Below are positions 6,322 to 13,966 of a DNA stretch of 25,533 nucleotides, in pieces. Location: IMG/VR virus record IMGVR_UViG_3300011013_002778, positions 1 through 25,533 of that record, one strand, 5' to 3'. The notes beneath the pieces were generated by a model that saw only the letters and a program-made list of their open reading frames with translations, had not been told where the DNA came from and searched no databases. The stretch's first letter is position 1. Each line of letters opens with the position of its first letter. The stretch is from a virus. Position numbers and translations under genes: made by a program.

Positions 6322-6361
6322 TATATATAGGTTTCTGATATTTATATATTTATCTTTTTAA
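6322..6361 (-). promoter_or_regulatory. Late-type promoter of the fibre operon
   Basis: The minus strand has a TATA box in ATATATAAATATC (about 6337-6350), then ATCAGAAACC and TATATATA. The same arrangement occurs before the portal and protease genes. The block overlaps the stop of the 27-residue membrane peptide gene, and a start about 25 bases downstream would leave a leader of about 85 bases before ATG 6235. Confidence 0.6.
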
Positions 6362-6433
6362 TTGACCTAAATTCTCTAAAAACCAATATAAAAATAAACC
6401 TACAATTATTGTCAATATTATCTCATATAACAT
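6350..6433 (-). CDS. 27-residue single-span membrane peptide, holin-like candidate
   Basis: ATG 6433 opens a frame encoding MLYEIILTIIVGLFLYWFLE plus a short polar tail ending in KR. It is one hydrophobic helix with acidic N-terminal and basic C-terminal flanks. GGAGCAG precedes it and the start is 11 bases after the stop of the glycoside-hydrolase-like gene, so the two are co-transcribed. Very small membrane proteins next to wall-degrading enzymes are often holins or pinholins, which suggests a lysis role, but size alone does not prove it. Confidence 0.55.
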   Translation of the reverse strand: MLYEIILTIIVGLFLYWFLENLGQLKR

Positions 6434-6444
6434 CTTATCTGCTC

Positions 6445-7107
6445 CTATTTTATTTTTTTATAAAATATCCATCTAAAAATACTATAATTATCTTTTAAGA
6501 TCTGCATATCTTTTTTAAGATATTCTGTTTTCCTGTGCCATGCCTGAATAATTGGCTCACATTTCGGGAATAATAATCTGTGAAAGTATAAAGCAATCCA
6601 TGTTAGGATATTCTCTTTCTTACCATTACCCTTAAAGCAATCTTCGGGATATATCATTGGGCATATTGTTCCTAATCGATTTAATGAAAAATAATTCTGA
6701 CCAACGAAAAAGGCATTAGGGAACAGAAATACTGCTAACTTGAGTTTCTTATTGTTTTTATCACAATATTCTTTTGCAAGCTTTACCCTGTTTGTTATTT
6801 GCTTAGTTTTGAATATATTCTTATAATCAGATTTTATATACCTTATATAATCTAACATGATATTCGCTTCTTTGGAGTATTTTCTCACACGGTTAAGATA
6901 TTCTTTATCAGTTATATATCCAGAAACTATAACAATATAAGGTATTTTGTTCGCTTGTTTTATCTTTTTGCAATAATCAAAAACTTCTTTATCATTTTTC
7001 GGGAGATATTTATTATCAAAGGTTATAGAAAGATAAATTTCTTTAAAGTTTTTGTAATTCTTTGGATCTTGCTCTCGGTTATTCCATACTACCCATATTC
7101 CTCTCAT
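6445..7107 (-). CDS. Glycoside-hydrolase-like TIM-barrel protein, candidate endolysin or tail depolymerase
   Basis: The 220-residue protein resembles the glycosyl-hydrolase-like TIM-barrel families (DUF4015/GHL type). N-terminal strand RGIWVVW; MLDYIRY near residues 84-90 with Asp86 at the strand end; KLAVFLFPN; VGQNYFSL; the typical CPMIYPEDC (149-157); and PIIQAW (185-190) in the usual order. That order and spacing, not a search, is the evidence. It is shorter than typical members, as if the barrel is trimmed. Start chosen at ATG 7107 after AAGTGAG; an upstream GTG is part of the site. No signal peptide is seen. It lies between a fibre gene and a membrane peptide, so it may degrade host glycan for entry or lysis. 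Confidence 0.6.
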   Translation of the reverse strand: MRGIWVVWNNREQDPKNYKNFKEIYLSITFDNKYLPKNDKEVFDYCKKIKQANKIPYIVIVSGYITDKEYLNRVRKYSKEANIMLDYIRYIKSDYKNIFKTKQITNRVKLAKEYCDKNNKKLKLAVFLFPNAFFVGQNYFSLNRLGTICPMIYPEDCFKGNGKKENILTWIALYFHRLLFPKCEPIIQAWHRKTEYLKKDMQILKDNYSIFRWIFYKKIK

Positions 7108-7112
7108 ATAAC

Positions 7113-8153
7113 TCACTTATATAATAAACAACACCAACCTGTTGCTTTGCTACTTACAGTTCCATCAGTATCTTGGTTTAATCTTACTACTAAATGACCT
7201 GTATCTGTTAGACCACTTAAATCAAATATAGCATTAATATCTTGTTCGCTCGTGAATGTAGAACCCCCATCTAATGAAACTTGAGCTTTTACACTTGCTC
7301 CACTTGGTATTTCCTCATATAACTTTGGTCTAATATATGCAGATTTATATCCTGTGCCTACATCTTTATCTATGCTTTGTATAAACGAATCATCATAACC
7401 ATAAGCAACAATATTATCTATATAATTATCTGCAGATGAACTTGCAGAACTACCCCAACTACTATATATATATGATTCAAACTTAAAAGTCTTATTACCA
7501 AAATAATTAGTAGTATTTATTTCTTTTGTTTCTGGAGAACTATTTTCATACGTTTGTTCCGTCGCAGCAGCTCCACGATCTATACTAATAGAATAAAGAA
7601 GAGAACTATCTAATTTAGTATAAAAATGACCTTTTCCATCATTATTAAAATAAAAATAATATTTTAAATCAAAAGTTATTTTGGATATATTTGTAACATC
7701 AATTGTTTGATAAACTGTTGCTGTACTCTCTGCACTACCAGAATATACCGAAATACTTTGATGAAGTCTATGAGAATATGTACCATCTGTAGCATAAGAC
7801 GTGCTTTGCCCAGATGAACTATAACTATCATGTGTTGTAGTCCAATTTGTTTCGGTTTCAAAACTTGGCTCTGAAACAGGACTTGGTGATAATGGTGTTG
7901 TGCCTGCTTTTGAATAATAAATACTTGAAAAATATTGTGAAGTTGTGTTTGTTGTATCTGCTGTGTTTTTGTATCCATTTGAATCACTGAATAAATCTAC
8001 TATCTTATAAGGACTGCTTATTTCGTCCATTACATCTAAATTTGTAGTATTCAACATCGCTATATCACAACTTGTTTTAAGAGTATCATTAAAATTCTCA
8101 TTTACTTCAGAACTCTTTGCCCAACTACCTGCACTAAATATATTATATGCCAT
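7113..8153 (-). CDS. Tail fibre protein with jelly-roll carbohydrate-binding-like domain
   Basis: A 346-residue beta-rich protein opening MAYNIFSAGSWAKSSEVNEN, similar at its tip to the gene at 3668. Residues about 95-235 fit a jelly roll: EPSFETETNWTTTH, ATDGTYSHRL, ATVYQTIDVTNISKITFDLK and DNYIDNIVAYGYDD, as in CBM-like domains. The C-terminal part carries AQVSLDGGSTFTSEQDINA and GHLVVRLNQDTDGT, repeat-like beta elements found in fibre proteins. It probably binds host surface glycans. Ser/Thr/Tyr richness is typical of fibres. Ribosome binding site AGGTGAT; its stop overlaps the ribosome binding site of the glycoside-hydrolase-like gene. Confidence 0.75.
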   Translation of the reverse strand: MAYNIFSAGSWAKSSEVNENFNDTLKTSCDIAMLNTTNLDVMDEISSPYKIVDLFSDSNGYKNTADTTNTTSQYFSSIYYSKAGTTPLSPSPVSEPSFETETNWTTTHDSYSSSGQSTSYATDGTYSHRLHQSISVYSGSAESTATVYQTIDVTNISKITFDLKYYFYFNNDGKGHFYTKLDSSLLYSISIDRGAAATEQTYENSSPETKEINTTNYFGNKTFKFESYIYSSWGSSASSSADNYIDNIVAYGYDDSFIQSIDKDVGTGYKSAYIRPKLYEEIPSGASVKAQVSLDGGSTFTSEQDINAIFDLSGLTDTGHLVVRLNQDTDGTVSSKATGWCCLLYK

Positions 8154-8161
8154 AAAATCAC

Positions 8162-9043
8162 CTAATTAAGTTTATCTGTTTGCTCAAATATTAAATTTAT
8201 ATATTGGTCTTTGGTTATTGTAGATATTACATCTCGCGAATACAACACACTCTTTGTAGAATCAAATAATCCAAACTCTCTTATATAATAACCATTCGCT
8301 TGAACATTGTTAATTGTGAACCTGTTGGTTATTGTCCTTAGTGCCTCGTCTTGAACTGGATAACCTGAATCCATTTCTCCAAATGTGTCTGCAACTGGAT
8401 AAGTATTTATCCAATCCATTATTACATCGTCATTAGTTAGATCTGAATTTATTTTTATATTCGCCCTAATACTATCAATAGATGTAATTGTAACTCCAGA
8501 TCCAGTAGAACTATCTGAGTTTCCTATATCGCATACTATTGCATTCCAACCTGTTTCTAATTGACCATAATTAAAGTTATAAGTATCATAATCTGAGAAC
8601 CCGCCTGTGCCTAAGTCTATGCTAATTGTGTCTGTTGTGTTTACTAATTTGCTTACACTATTTAAATAAAAAGCAAAAAACAAATAACTGTTAGACCCAT
8701 CAAAGCTTGTAACTGTCTTATCATAACTCGCTGTGCCACTTGAATATGTTGCTAATAAATCTAAACTTCCTGTACCTTCTAACCTGTTTCCTGCTGTTGT
8801 GTCTAAAGTAACCCCTGTGGCGTCATTTGAGGCTGTCCAACCTGTTGTGGCATCACAACTATCTATTAAGACTACATTGGTTAAACTTAAAGGAATAGGT
8901 GCATATAAGCTTGTGTCTGACACTTCTGGAGTTTTGTTACACATACCAACCTGAAAGTATTTTATATAACTATATTTACCAAGATTAAATGTTCTATCTA
9001 AAGCTGTATTTTTCGCCTTATTTGTTAATATACCACTTACCAT
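8162..9043 (-). CDS. Tail-collar-like fibre protein with inserted jelly-roll domain
   Basis: The two ends look like one phage tail-collar/fibre domain (DUF3751 style): N-terminal GILTNKAKNTALDR, IKYFQVGMCNKTPEVSDTSL; C-terminal FTINNVQANGYYIREFGLFD followed by VLYSRDVI. Between them about 150 residues (VLIDSCDATTGWTASNDATG to IMDWINTYP) form an independent jelly-roll-like module with a DIGNSDSSTG segment, so a glycan-binding-like domain appears inserted into the collar domain. I start at ATG 9043; a TTG nine bases upstream lies in the coupling site after the stop of the hub gene. Likely part of the tail tip or side fibres. Confidence 0.7.
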   Translation of the reverse strand: MVSGILTNKAKNTALDRTFNLGKYSYIKYFQVGMCNKTPEVSDTSLYAPIPLSLTNVVLIDSCDATTGWTASNDATGVTLDTTAGNRLEGTGSLDLLATYSSGTASYDKTVTSFDGSNSYLFFAFYLNSVSKLVNTTDTISIDLGTGGFSDYDTYNFNYGQLETGWNAIVCDIGNSDSSTGSGVTITSIDSIRANIKINSDLTNDDVIMDWINTYPVADTFGEMDSGYPVQDEALRTITNRFTINNVQANGYYIREFGLFDSTKSVLYSRDVISTITKDQYINLIFEQTDKLN

Positions 9044-9048
9044 AATAA

Positions 9049-10614
9049 TCAACTCTTATAAGTTTCGTCCTCTAATGTTGTTTTTGGTCCTTCGTAACCA
9101 TCTGGAGTCCATTTATAATTATCCCATACACCATAAGTTGGGTGATCCCAAATAAGATAATCTCCAGTAATGTCTTCGGATTTTACATTTATTTTGTTCC
9201 TGTAAAACTCATTTGTGTGTGAAACATTAAGAAAATCTGTCAATACTTGATAATCGCCTTGCAATTGCTGTTCTAAGTCACTTATTCGTTTTTTTATCTC
9301 TAATTCTGAAGTTCCTATTCTATATGTTGAATCGCCTATTGTTATCTTTGCTCCTCCGCCAGGATATTCTCTAATTATTCTTGTTATTAAGAATTCTCTA
9401 TTGTAGATGTTCCTGCTTGCATCTGTTACAGTTATTAATTCGCCTAATTTATAATAATTGTTCTTATCTGTTGTACCTTGCAATTGAACTGTTGTAGTGT
9501 AGAAAGGAACTGAATAAGTGCTTAATAGTTTCTTTGCCCTTGTTAAGGCATCTTCTGTATTGTACACATCTGTTACAGTTAAGGTTTTTGGTATAGGCTT
9601 ATAGTTGCCTTCTGAATCTTTGCCCTTGTTATATAATGCAATACTTGATTCGTCTCGCACACGAACAACAGGAGGAACTTGTGAAGCTGTTGTAATTCTT
9701 ATATTGTCTGTGCCACTTGCTGGAGCTGTTACAAAGTTTATTTGTTTATTTGGTTTGTCTATCCAATAATCATAACTTGCACTTACGCCCTCTGTTCCTC
9801 TTGTCTGCCTTATCCAATTTGAACCGTCATAAACTTCTACTAATACAGAATCGCTTGGAGTAACGTCTATTGTGAAGGTCTTTGTTGTTCCATCTCCACT
9901 GAATAAATATTGTGGGCTCTCTGCGGAAGTTGCTGATCCATATAAGGTTAACTCGTTGTATAATTGTGTTGAATCTTCCTTCCATTTTGCAATCTCTGTT
10001 GCGTCGTTGGGTAGAGTTAAAGAATTACTATTTGTCCAATATCCTTTTGATACAAAAAATACGCTTCCTGTGTTAGAATTGTATTCTGGATCATATAATA
10101 TTATATAGTCTATTATCTTTGCTAATGTACTTACTCGCTCTAACACATTATTCTTAACAGTCGTAATGAACTGCCTTAAAGTATTTAAAGTGCCTGAATC
10201 TTCCACTACTACGGGTAACACCTCTTTTATCATATCTTTGGCTATTGCACTTATCTTACCTGCTGTTGGGTCTGTATCTCGGTTATATACTTTTACCCTG
10301 TTTGATTTTGATAGTTTATATATCTCATCTGCACAATCTACCATTAATAAGTTATACTCATCTTTTATCTCGGTTATAATACCCTTAAATATTAATCTAT
10401 CTGTGCTTGTTGTCCACCCCTCATATACTCTTATCGCATTCCAACAAGATAAGTTATAGCTGTCTTTTATGGTCTTTAATAACTTAATGGTCAAAAGGTC
10501 TGGTCTGTTGTTTAAATCCCCAGTGTATTTCCAACCTTTATTGTAAGAACTTACATCTGTCCAACCATTACCATCGTTGAAGTCTATTTCTACTTTTGTC
10601 TTTTTATCTGCCAT
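9049..10614 (-). CDS. Tail hub/tip protein
   Basis: A 521-residue beta-rich protein after the tape measure and a small tail protein, where siphoviruses encode the tail hub. The N terminus (VEIDFNDGNGWTDVSSY, FKGIITEIKDEYNLLMVDCA) fits a hub beta domain. A middle domain has FTIDVTPSDSVLVEVYDGSN, an inserted beta module. The segment ALTRAKKLLSTYSVPFYTTT, YKLGELITVTD, EFLITRIIREYPGGGAKITI is characteristic of hub proteins of the gp37/GpD type. A coiled coil (SELEIKKRISDLEQQLQG) and a WDHPTYGVWDNYKW tail close the protein. Start chosen at ATG 10614. No peptidase motif is evident. Confidence 0.75.
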   Translation of the reverse strand: MADKKTKVEIDFNDGNGWTDVSSYNKGWKYTGDLNNRPDLLTIKLLKTIKDSYNLSCWNAIRVYEGWTTSTDRLIFKGIITEIKDEYNLLMVDCADEIYKLSKSNRVKVYNRDTDPTAGKISAIAKDMIKEVLPVVVEDSGTLNTLRQFITTVKNNVLERVSTLAKIIDYIILYDPEYNSNTGSVFFVSKGYWTNSNSLTLPNDATEIAKWKEDSTQLYNELTLYGSATSAESPQYLFSGDGTTKTFTIDVTPSDSVLVEVYDGSNWIRQTRGTEGVSASYDYWIDKPNKQINFVTAPASGTDNIRITTASQVPPVVRVRDESSIALYNKGKDSEGNYKPIPKTLTVTDVYNTEDALTRAKKLLSTYSVPFYTTTVQLQGTTDKNNYYKLGELITVTDASRNIYNREFLITRIIREYPGGGAKITIGDSTYRIGTSELEIKKRISDLEQQLQGDYQVLTDFLNVSHTNEFYRNKINVKSEDITGDYLIWDHPTYGVWDNYKWTPDGYEGPKTTLEDETYKS

Positions 10615-10618
10615 AATC

Positions 10619-10999
10619 TTACCCAATTACTCTTGAATTTAATAAATCTAAAATATATTCTAATTTATTGGGGCTACCACCAACATCGTCATAATTAAAC
10701 TTGTTTATAACGACATCTAAACCCCCACCTGTATCAAACCTATCATGAAAACTGCCATTAGTGTTGTGTTCCATCGCCCCAATAATAATATCTAAAAAAT
10801 TACTTATTTGTGTTTCTGTGCCTATATATGTCCCACTTAATTCATATATGAAATAAGGATAACCAAAATTTATTGTCTCTGCTTGATCGCCTGAAACAAA
10901 GGGCGGAACTGTTACTAAGTTTGTAACTGTTTTTTGTGTTATTTCTTTTACAACACCTAAATCTACGCTTGAACCATCTAAATATAAAGCTACAGACAT
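10619..10999 (-). CDS. Small tail protein between tape measure and hub (126 aa)
   Basis: A beta-rich 126-residue protein beginning MSVALYLDGSSVDLGVVKEI, with an acidic middle and the segment EYILDLLNSRVIG at its end. It overlaps the tape measure stop (TAATG) and is followed after 4 bases by the hub gene. In siphovirus order this slot holds distal-tail or tip proteins, so a structural tail role is likely, but no family motif is recognised. Confidence 0.65.
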   Translation of the reverse strand: MSVALYLDGSSVDLGVVKEITQKTVTNLVTVPPFVSGDQAETINFGYPYFIYELSGTYIGTETQISNFLDIIIGAMEHNTNGSFHDRFDTGGGLDVVINKFNYDDVGGSPNKLEYILDLLNSRVIG

Positions 11000-12315
11000 T
11001 ATACACCACCTGCTGAATTATAACTTATCCTTCTTTGTATCTCTTCGCTTACCTTCTCGGCTAATTCTCTTATCTGTGTGTCTGAGTTTAATTCTTGAAC
11101 TGCTATGTTTACATTCATGGTATTTATTTTTGTCCCTGAACTTCCTAAACTGCTGGGGTTTTTTGTTGCTATTAAATAATCATCTGGAGCTGTGGTTATT
11201 ACTTTGCCCCCTGGAGTTATAATTGCATCGCTAACACTTGTTGAACCACCTGATCCGCCTCCGCCACCTCCAAAAACAGAAGCAATCTGGCTGCTTATCC
11301 AACTTACTATACTATTGAATAAATGCTTTACTGGATTTACTATGTTATTTCTTATCCAAGATCCTATGCTCTTTATTGCATTACTTATCCCGTCTTTTAT
11401 GCTCTTGAAAAAATTACTTACTGGATCTGTTATATTGGTTTTTATCCACTTTATTATCTTTTTGTATATACCTTTTATGCCTTTTTTTATTTTGCCAAAG
11501 AATAAACTTATTGGTTTTATTATATATGTATTTATCCATTTTGCTATATTAACAACATGATTCGCTATCGCTATGCCTATATTCGCAAAGAAATCACCAA
11601 GAGGAACTAAAATATTATCATATACCCATTTACCTGCATCTGCAACTGCATTTGCAATTGCTGATCCTACACCTGCGAAGAAATTACCAATAGGGGTTAA
11701 AATATTGTCATATATCCAAACCGCTACCTTGCCTATTGCTTTGCCTAAGGCTGTGAATAATTTTTCAAATATAGTAACTATTTCGCCAACCCAAGGTAGT
11801 TGCTCTATCTTACCACCAATTTCTTGTATAGCTCCAATAAGACCTTGCAATAATCCTTCTGCTTTTTCTTTTAATGTGTCCCCGTTTCTTAACTTTTCTA
11901 AACCTTCGGCTTGATTCTCTTTGCCCTTCTTTATATTCTCATTTGCTGTTTTCATCTGTGCAACATAACCTTTGAGCATTAATATTGCAAGAGGTCTTAA
12001 AATTGTTGCAACAAAGTCTGCTAAGGGTTTAAGCGCCAACATAAATGCTTTTTTCATCAATAAACTGGTAGACTTTAAGGCTGGGCTTACATCTTTTAAT
12101 ACTGAATATATCTTGGATAATAACTCAATTGTCTGATTCGCAACAATAGCCAAGATGCCAAAGCTTTTACTGGATAATTTGTTTGATTTTGATATTGAGT
12201 CCTGAACCTTATTAATAGTGTTATTGCTGCTCGCTGTTGCGTTAGACGTTACATTAGAGGTTACTGTGTTATTCGCTTGGTTTATAACTCTTAATACAAT
12301 TTCCTCACTTGCCAT
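10999..12315 (-). CDS. Tail tape measure protein
   Basis: A 438-residue, mostly helical, hydrophobic protein in the tape-measure position after the assembly chaperones. The N-terminal part is Asn/Ser/Thr-rich, then helices with probable membrane-active segments (about 85-120). Residues 200-349 are five consecutive 30-residue repeats, each starting with Trp and of the form W[IV]xxxIxxPxxxxF. A Gly-rich linker (GGGGGGSGG) leads to a C terminus with ITPGGKVITTAPDDYLIATK, a motif common at tape-measure ends. At about 1.5 Å per residue the tail would be about 65 nm, short for a siphovirus. Start overlaps the preceding stop (TAATG). Confidence 0.9.
   Translation of the reverse strand: MASEEIVLRVINQANNTVTSNVTSNATASSNNTINKVQDSISKSNKLSSKSFGILAIVANQTIELLSKIYSVLKDVSPALKSTSLLMKKAFMLALKPLADFVATILRPLAILMLKGYVAQMKTANENIKKGKENQAEGLEKLRNGDTLKEKAEGLLQGLIGAIQEIGGKIEQLPWVGEIVTIFEKLFTALGKAIGKVAVWIYDNILTPIGNFFAGVGSAIANAVADAGKWVYDNILVPLGDFFANIGIAIANHVVNIAKWINTYIIKPISLFFGKIKKGIKGIYKKIIKWIKTNITDPVSNFFKSIKDGISNAIKSIGSWIRNNIVNPVKHLFNSIVSWISSQIASVFGGGGGGSGGSTSVSDAIITPGGKVITTAPDDYLIATKNPSSLGSSGTKINTMNVNIAVQELNSDTQIRELAEKVSEEIQRRISYNSAGGV
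11269..11718 (-). repeat. Five tandem 30-residue repeats in the tape measure
   Basis: Starting with Trp200, five units of exactly 30 residues follow one another (200-229, 230-259, 260-289, 290-319, 320-349). Each has W[I/V]xxxI at positions 1-6, Pro at 9, aromatic FF (LF in the last) at 13-14, and Ile/Val at 17, 21 and 25. Units 1 and 2 are nearly identical; units 3-5 are more diverged. Confidence 0.85.
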
Positions 12316-12503
12316 TATAACACCTCATCTGAGTTATCCTTCCTTCTTAACTTATTTATATACATTATAGCCATTATCTCATTTATATCTTGTTTGTCTA
12401 TCTCACTTGGTAACCACTTGAATCTTTGTGCACAATTTTCTTTTATGATTAAATCTATTGCTTTGGGCTCTAAAAATCCTTCTTGCAATAGAACTTCTCT
12501 CAT
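12315..12503 (-). CDS. Tail assembly chaperone, downstream part (frameshift product)
   Basis: The ORF has its own ATG at 12503 (MREVLLQEGFLEPKAIDLII, 62 aa), but its frame is open upstream for ten more codons, back to a run of ten A's at the end of the preceding chaperone ORF, exactly in the -1 frame. This fits the G/GT arrangement of lambda-like tails, in which a -1 slip adds a T domain. The fusion would be about 170 residues. The segment FKWLPSEIDKQDINEIMAIM resembles T-domain patterns. The internal ATG has only a distant binding site (GAGGT, about 10 bases away), so the frameshift route is preferred. It directly precedes and overlaps the tape measure gene, as expected. Confidence 0.75.
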   Translation of the reverse strand: MREVLLQEGFLEPKAIDLIIKENCAQRFKWLPSEIDKQDINEIMAIMYINKLRRKDNSDEVL

Positions 12504-12529
12504 TTTATCGCTGACCTCATAAAACTTTT

Positions 12530-12826
12530 TTATTTTTTTTTTATAGTCTCTAAATCTATGCCATTGATATAAGCATCTAACTTGTCCAGAATTGGCTCAA
12601 TTTCGTCCTCATATAAATTGTTTATTTCCTCTTTTGATATTTGAGGGTCTAAAAACTTATATAGGTTGTCTAACCTGAACTTGTTTAACTCTGCCGCATA
12701 TTTCAAACCTTTATCTGCATCTGATAAATTCTCTTTTATCTCTGCCATTTTGTTTAAGTATTCTTGCTTGTCCTTAACAAGAACACGCTTAAACCTATAC
12801 TTTTTATCTCTGATCTCTATCTCCAT
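12530..12826 (-). CDS. Tail assembly chaperone, upstream part (G-like)
   Basis: A 98-residue helical, highly charged protein starting MEIEIRDKKYRFKRVLVKDK. It lies between the tail tube and tape measure, the usual position of the G chaperone, which keeps the tape measure soluble during tail assembly. It ends in IKKK encoded by an A-run that is a probable slip site giving the longer GT form. Ribosome binding site AGGTGAGA. Family similarity is weak, so the call rests on position, size and the frameshift arrangement. Confidence 0.75.
   Translation of the reverse strand: MEIEIRDKKYRFKRVLVKDKQEYLNKMAEIKENLSDADKGLKYAAELNKFRLDNLYKFLDPQISKEEINNLYEDEIEPILDKLDAYINGIDLETIKKK
12533..12542 (-). other. 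Probable -1 ribosomal frameshift site (A-run)
   Basis: Ten A's in the mRNA contain the slippery heptamer A AAA AAA in the right phase (zero-frame codons AAA), immediately before the zero-frame stop TAA (12532-12530). A one-base backward slip continues through ten sense codons into the frame of the 12315-12503 ORF without a stop. No stable downstream hairpin is evident by eye. Confidence 0.7.
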
Positions 12827-12842
12827 ATTCTCACCTATTTCT

Positions 12843-13796
12843 TTATGCTATATAATTTGTTTCTAATTGGTCCTTAAAAGTTACAGTTCCTAATGCTTTT
12901 GGTATATAACTAAATTCTGCAAATACTCTATTATTGCTTAGATCTACTGCATGATTTAATTCTGTTAGGTTTACATCTGTTAGAGCTAAACTTAACTCAT
13001 ATTGTGTTGTTGTTGCGCCTGTTGTTGCAACAAAACTTAGTGCTTTTGCATTCCCTGTTTCTGATCCTGTGGAGAATGTTGTTTTAAAGTCGTTGTATAA
13101 ATCTAAGGAACTAAATATTGCAACAAATGAACCATTCATTTTTATTTCTCCTTCTGGTAGTGCTTGCCTACGCCTGTCTCCAATATTGTATTCGTCTTCG
13201 CCCAGATTGTTGTTATAAGTGAAATTAAAAGTTTTTACATCTATTTCTCCAGAATCCCAACTTACTGTTGCTGAATAACTTGGTTGTACTGGCTCTGTTG
13301 GAGCTGTTCGTGTGCCTACACTAGACGTTATTGTAGTTACATCTTTGCCAACCCAATTATAAGTGCCTTTTAATAATCCACCTGTGTCTAAGTCTAAGCT
13401 GAAATCATTTACTTTACAACCTGCAACTGTAAACCCTTTGTCTGTGCTTATAAAATTCTGTGTTAAAGTGAAGGAACTTAAACCCTCTGTGTCTGCTTGT
13501 GCTAATGTGTGTGTTGTTGGTCCTGTGCCTGATGGGGAGTCTGTGCCTAAAGCATAAGCTAATAATCTGCCATTTAAGATAGACCCTGTTAAGCTTCCTG
13601 ATACCCCGTATTTGCCGTACACTAATTGGTTGTTTTTTCGTGAACCAACACCATAATTCTCTACTACATTTTGTTTCTCGCTTATACTTCCTGTTGCTTC
13701 CAATAACCCAACATCTAAGCTTGCAGTTACTGGAGTTCCCCATGTTGTTTCTTTTGCCATTTCCCAAAAACTTGTATATCCTGTGTCATATGTCAT
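12843..13796 (-). CDS. Major tail tube protein
   Basis: A 317-residue beta-rich protein, with the N-terminal TSFWEMAKETTWGTPVTASL opening typical of phage tail tube families, followed by VSGSLTGSILNGRLLAYALG, the central KGTYNWVGKD and a C-terminal ELSLALTDVNLTELNHAVDL. Size is larger than a minimal tube protein, suggesting an added surface domain. It polymerises around the tape measure. The gene has a strong binding site (GGTGGT) and its ATG overlaps the previous stop (TAATG). No sheath gene precedes it, indicating a non-contractile tail. Confidence 0.85.
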   Translation of the reverse strand: MTYDTGYTSFWEMAKETTWGTPVTASLDVGLLEATGSISEKQNVVENYGVGSRKNNQLVYGKYGVSGSLTGSILNGRLLAYALGTDSPSGTGPTTHTLAQADTEGLSSFTLTQNFISTDKGFTVAGCKVNDFSLDLDTGGLLKGTYNWVGKDVTTITSSVGTRTAPTEPVQPSYSATVSWDSGEIDVKTFNFTYNNNLGEDEYNIGDRRRQALPEGEIKMNGSFVAIFSSLDLYNDFKTTFSTGSETGNAKALSFVATTGATTTQYELSLALTDVNLTELNHAVDLSNNRVFAEFSYIPKALGTVTFKDQLETNYIA

Positions 13797-13966
13797 TATT
13801 TACCACCCTTTTTCTTTTCTACTTTATAACCTTTATGATTTGAGAAGTAAGCTAAATCATCTTTGTCTGTTACTTCGCATTCTTTATTAATGAACTCATA
13901 AAAATTACCCTTGGCTGTTGATACTTTATAATAATCTCGCTTTGTGTTGCTACAAATAACTTTCAT
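13796..13966 (-). CDS. Small conserved-position tail gene product (56 aa)
   Basis: Starting at ATG 13966 behind GGAGGCGG, it reads MKVICSNTKRDYYKVSTAKG and is basic and mixed beta/helical, ending in a Lys/Gly-rich tail. Both ends overlap neighbours as TAATG, the previous gene's stop and the tube gene's start. An upstream TTG frame (to 13987) is less likely because it lies before the binding site. Such small proteins commonly sit between the tail terminator and the tube gene; I do not recognise the family. Confidence 0.65.
   Translation of the reverse strand: MKVICSNTKRDYYKVSTAKGNFYEFINKECEVTDKDDLAYFSNHKGYKVEKKKGGK

Noticed and set aside
7676-7987. Minus-strand 103-residue ORF inside the fibre gene at 7113-8153
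   Set aside because: Out-of-frame shadow of a fibre gene, Gln/Ile-rich product, no binding site.
11192-11914. Plus-strand ORFs with hydrophobic products opposite the tape measure repeats
   Set aside because: The repeats and hydrophobicity are a mirror of the tape measure coding strand; no start signals.
13414-13767. Minus-strand 117-residue ORF inside the tail tube gene
   Set aside because: Out-of-frame product without binding site; the tube frame is clearly the coding one.
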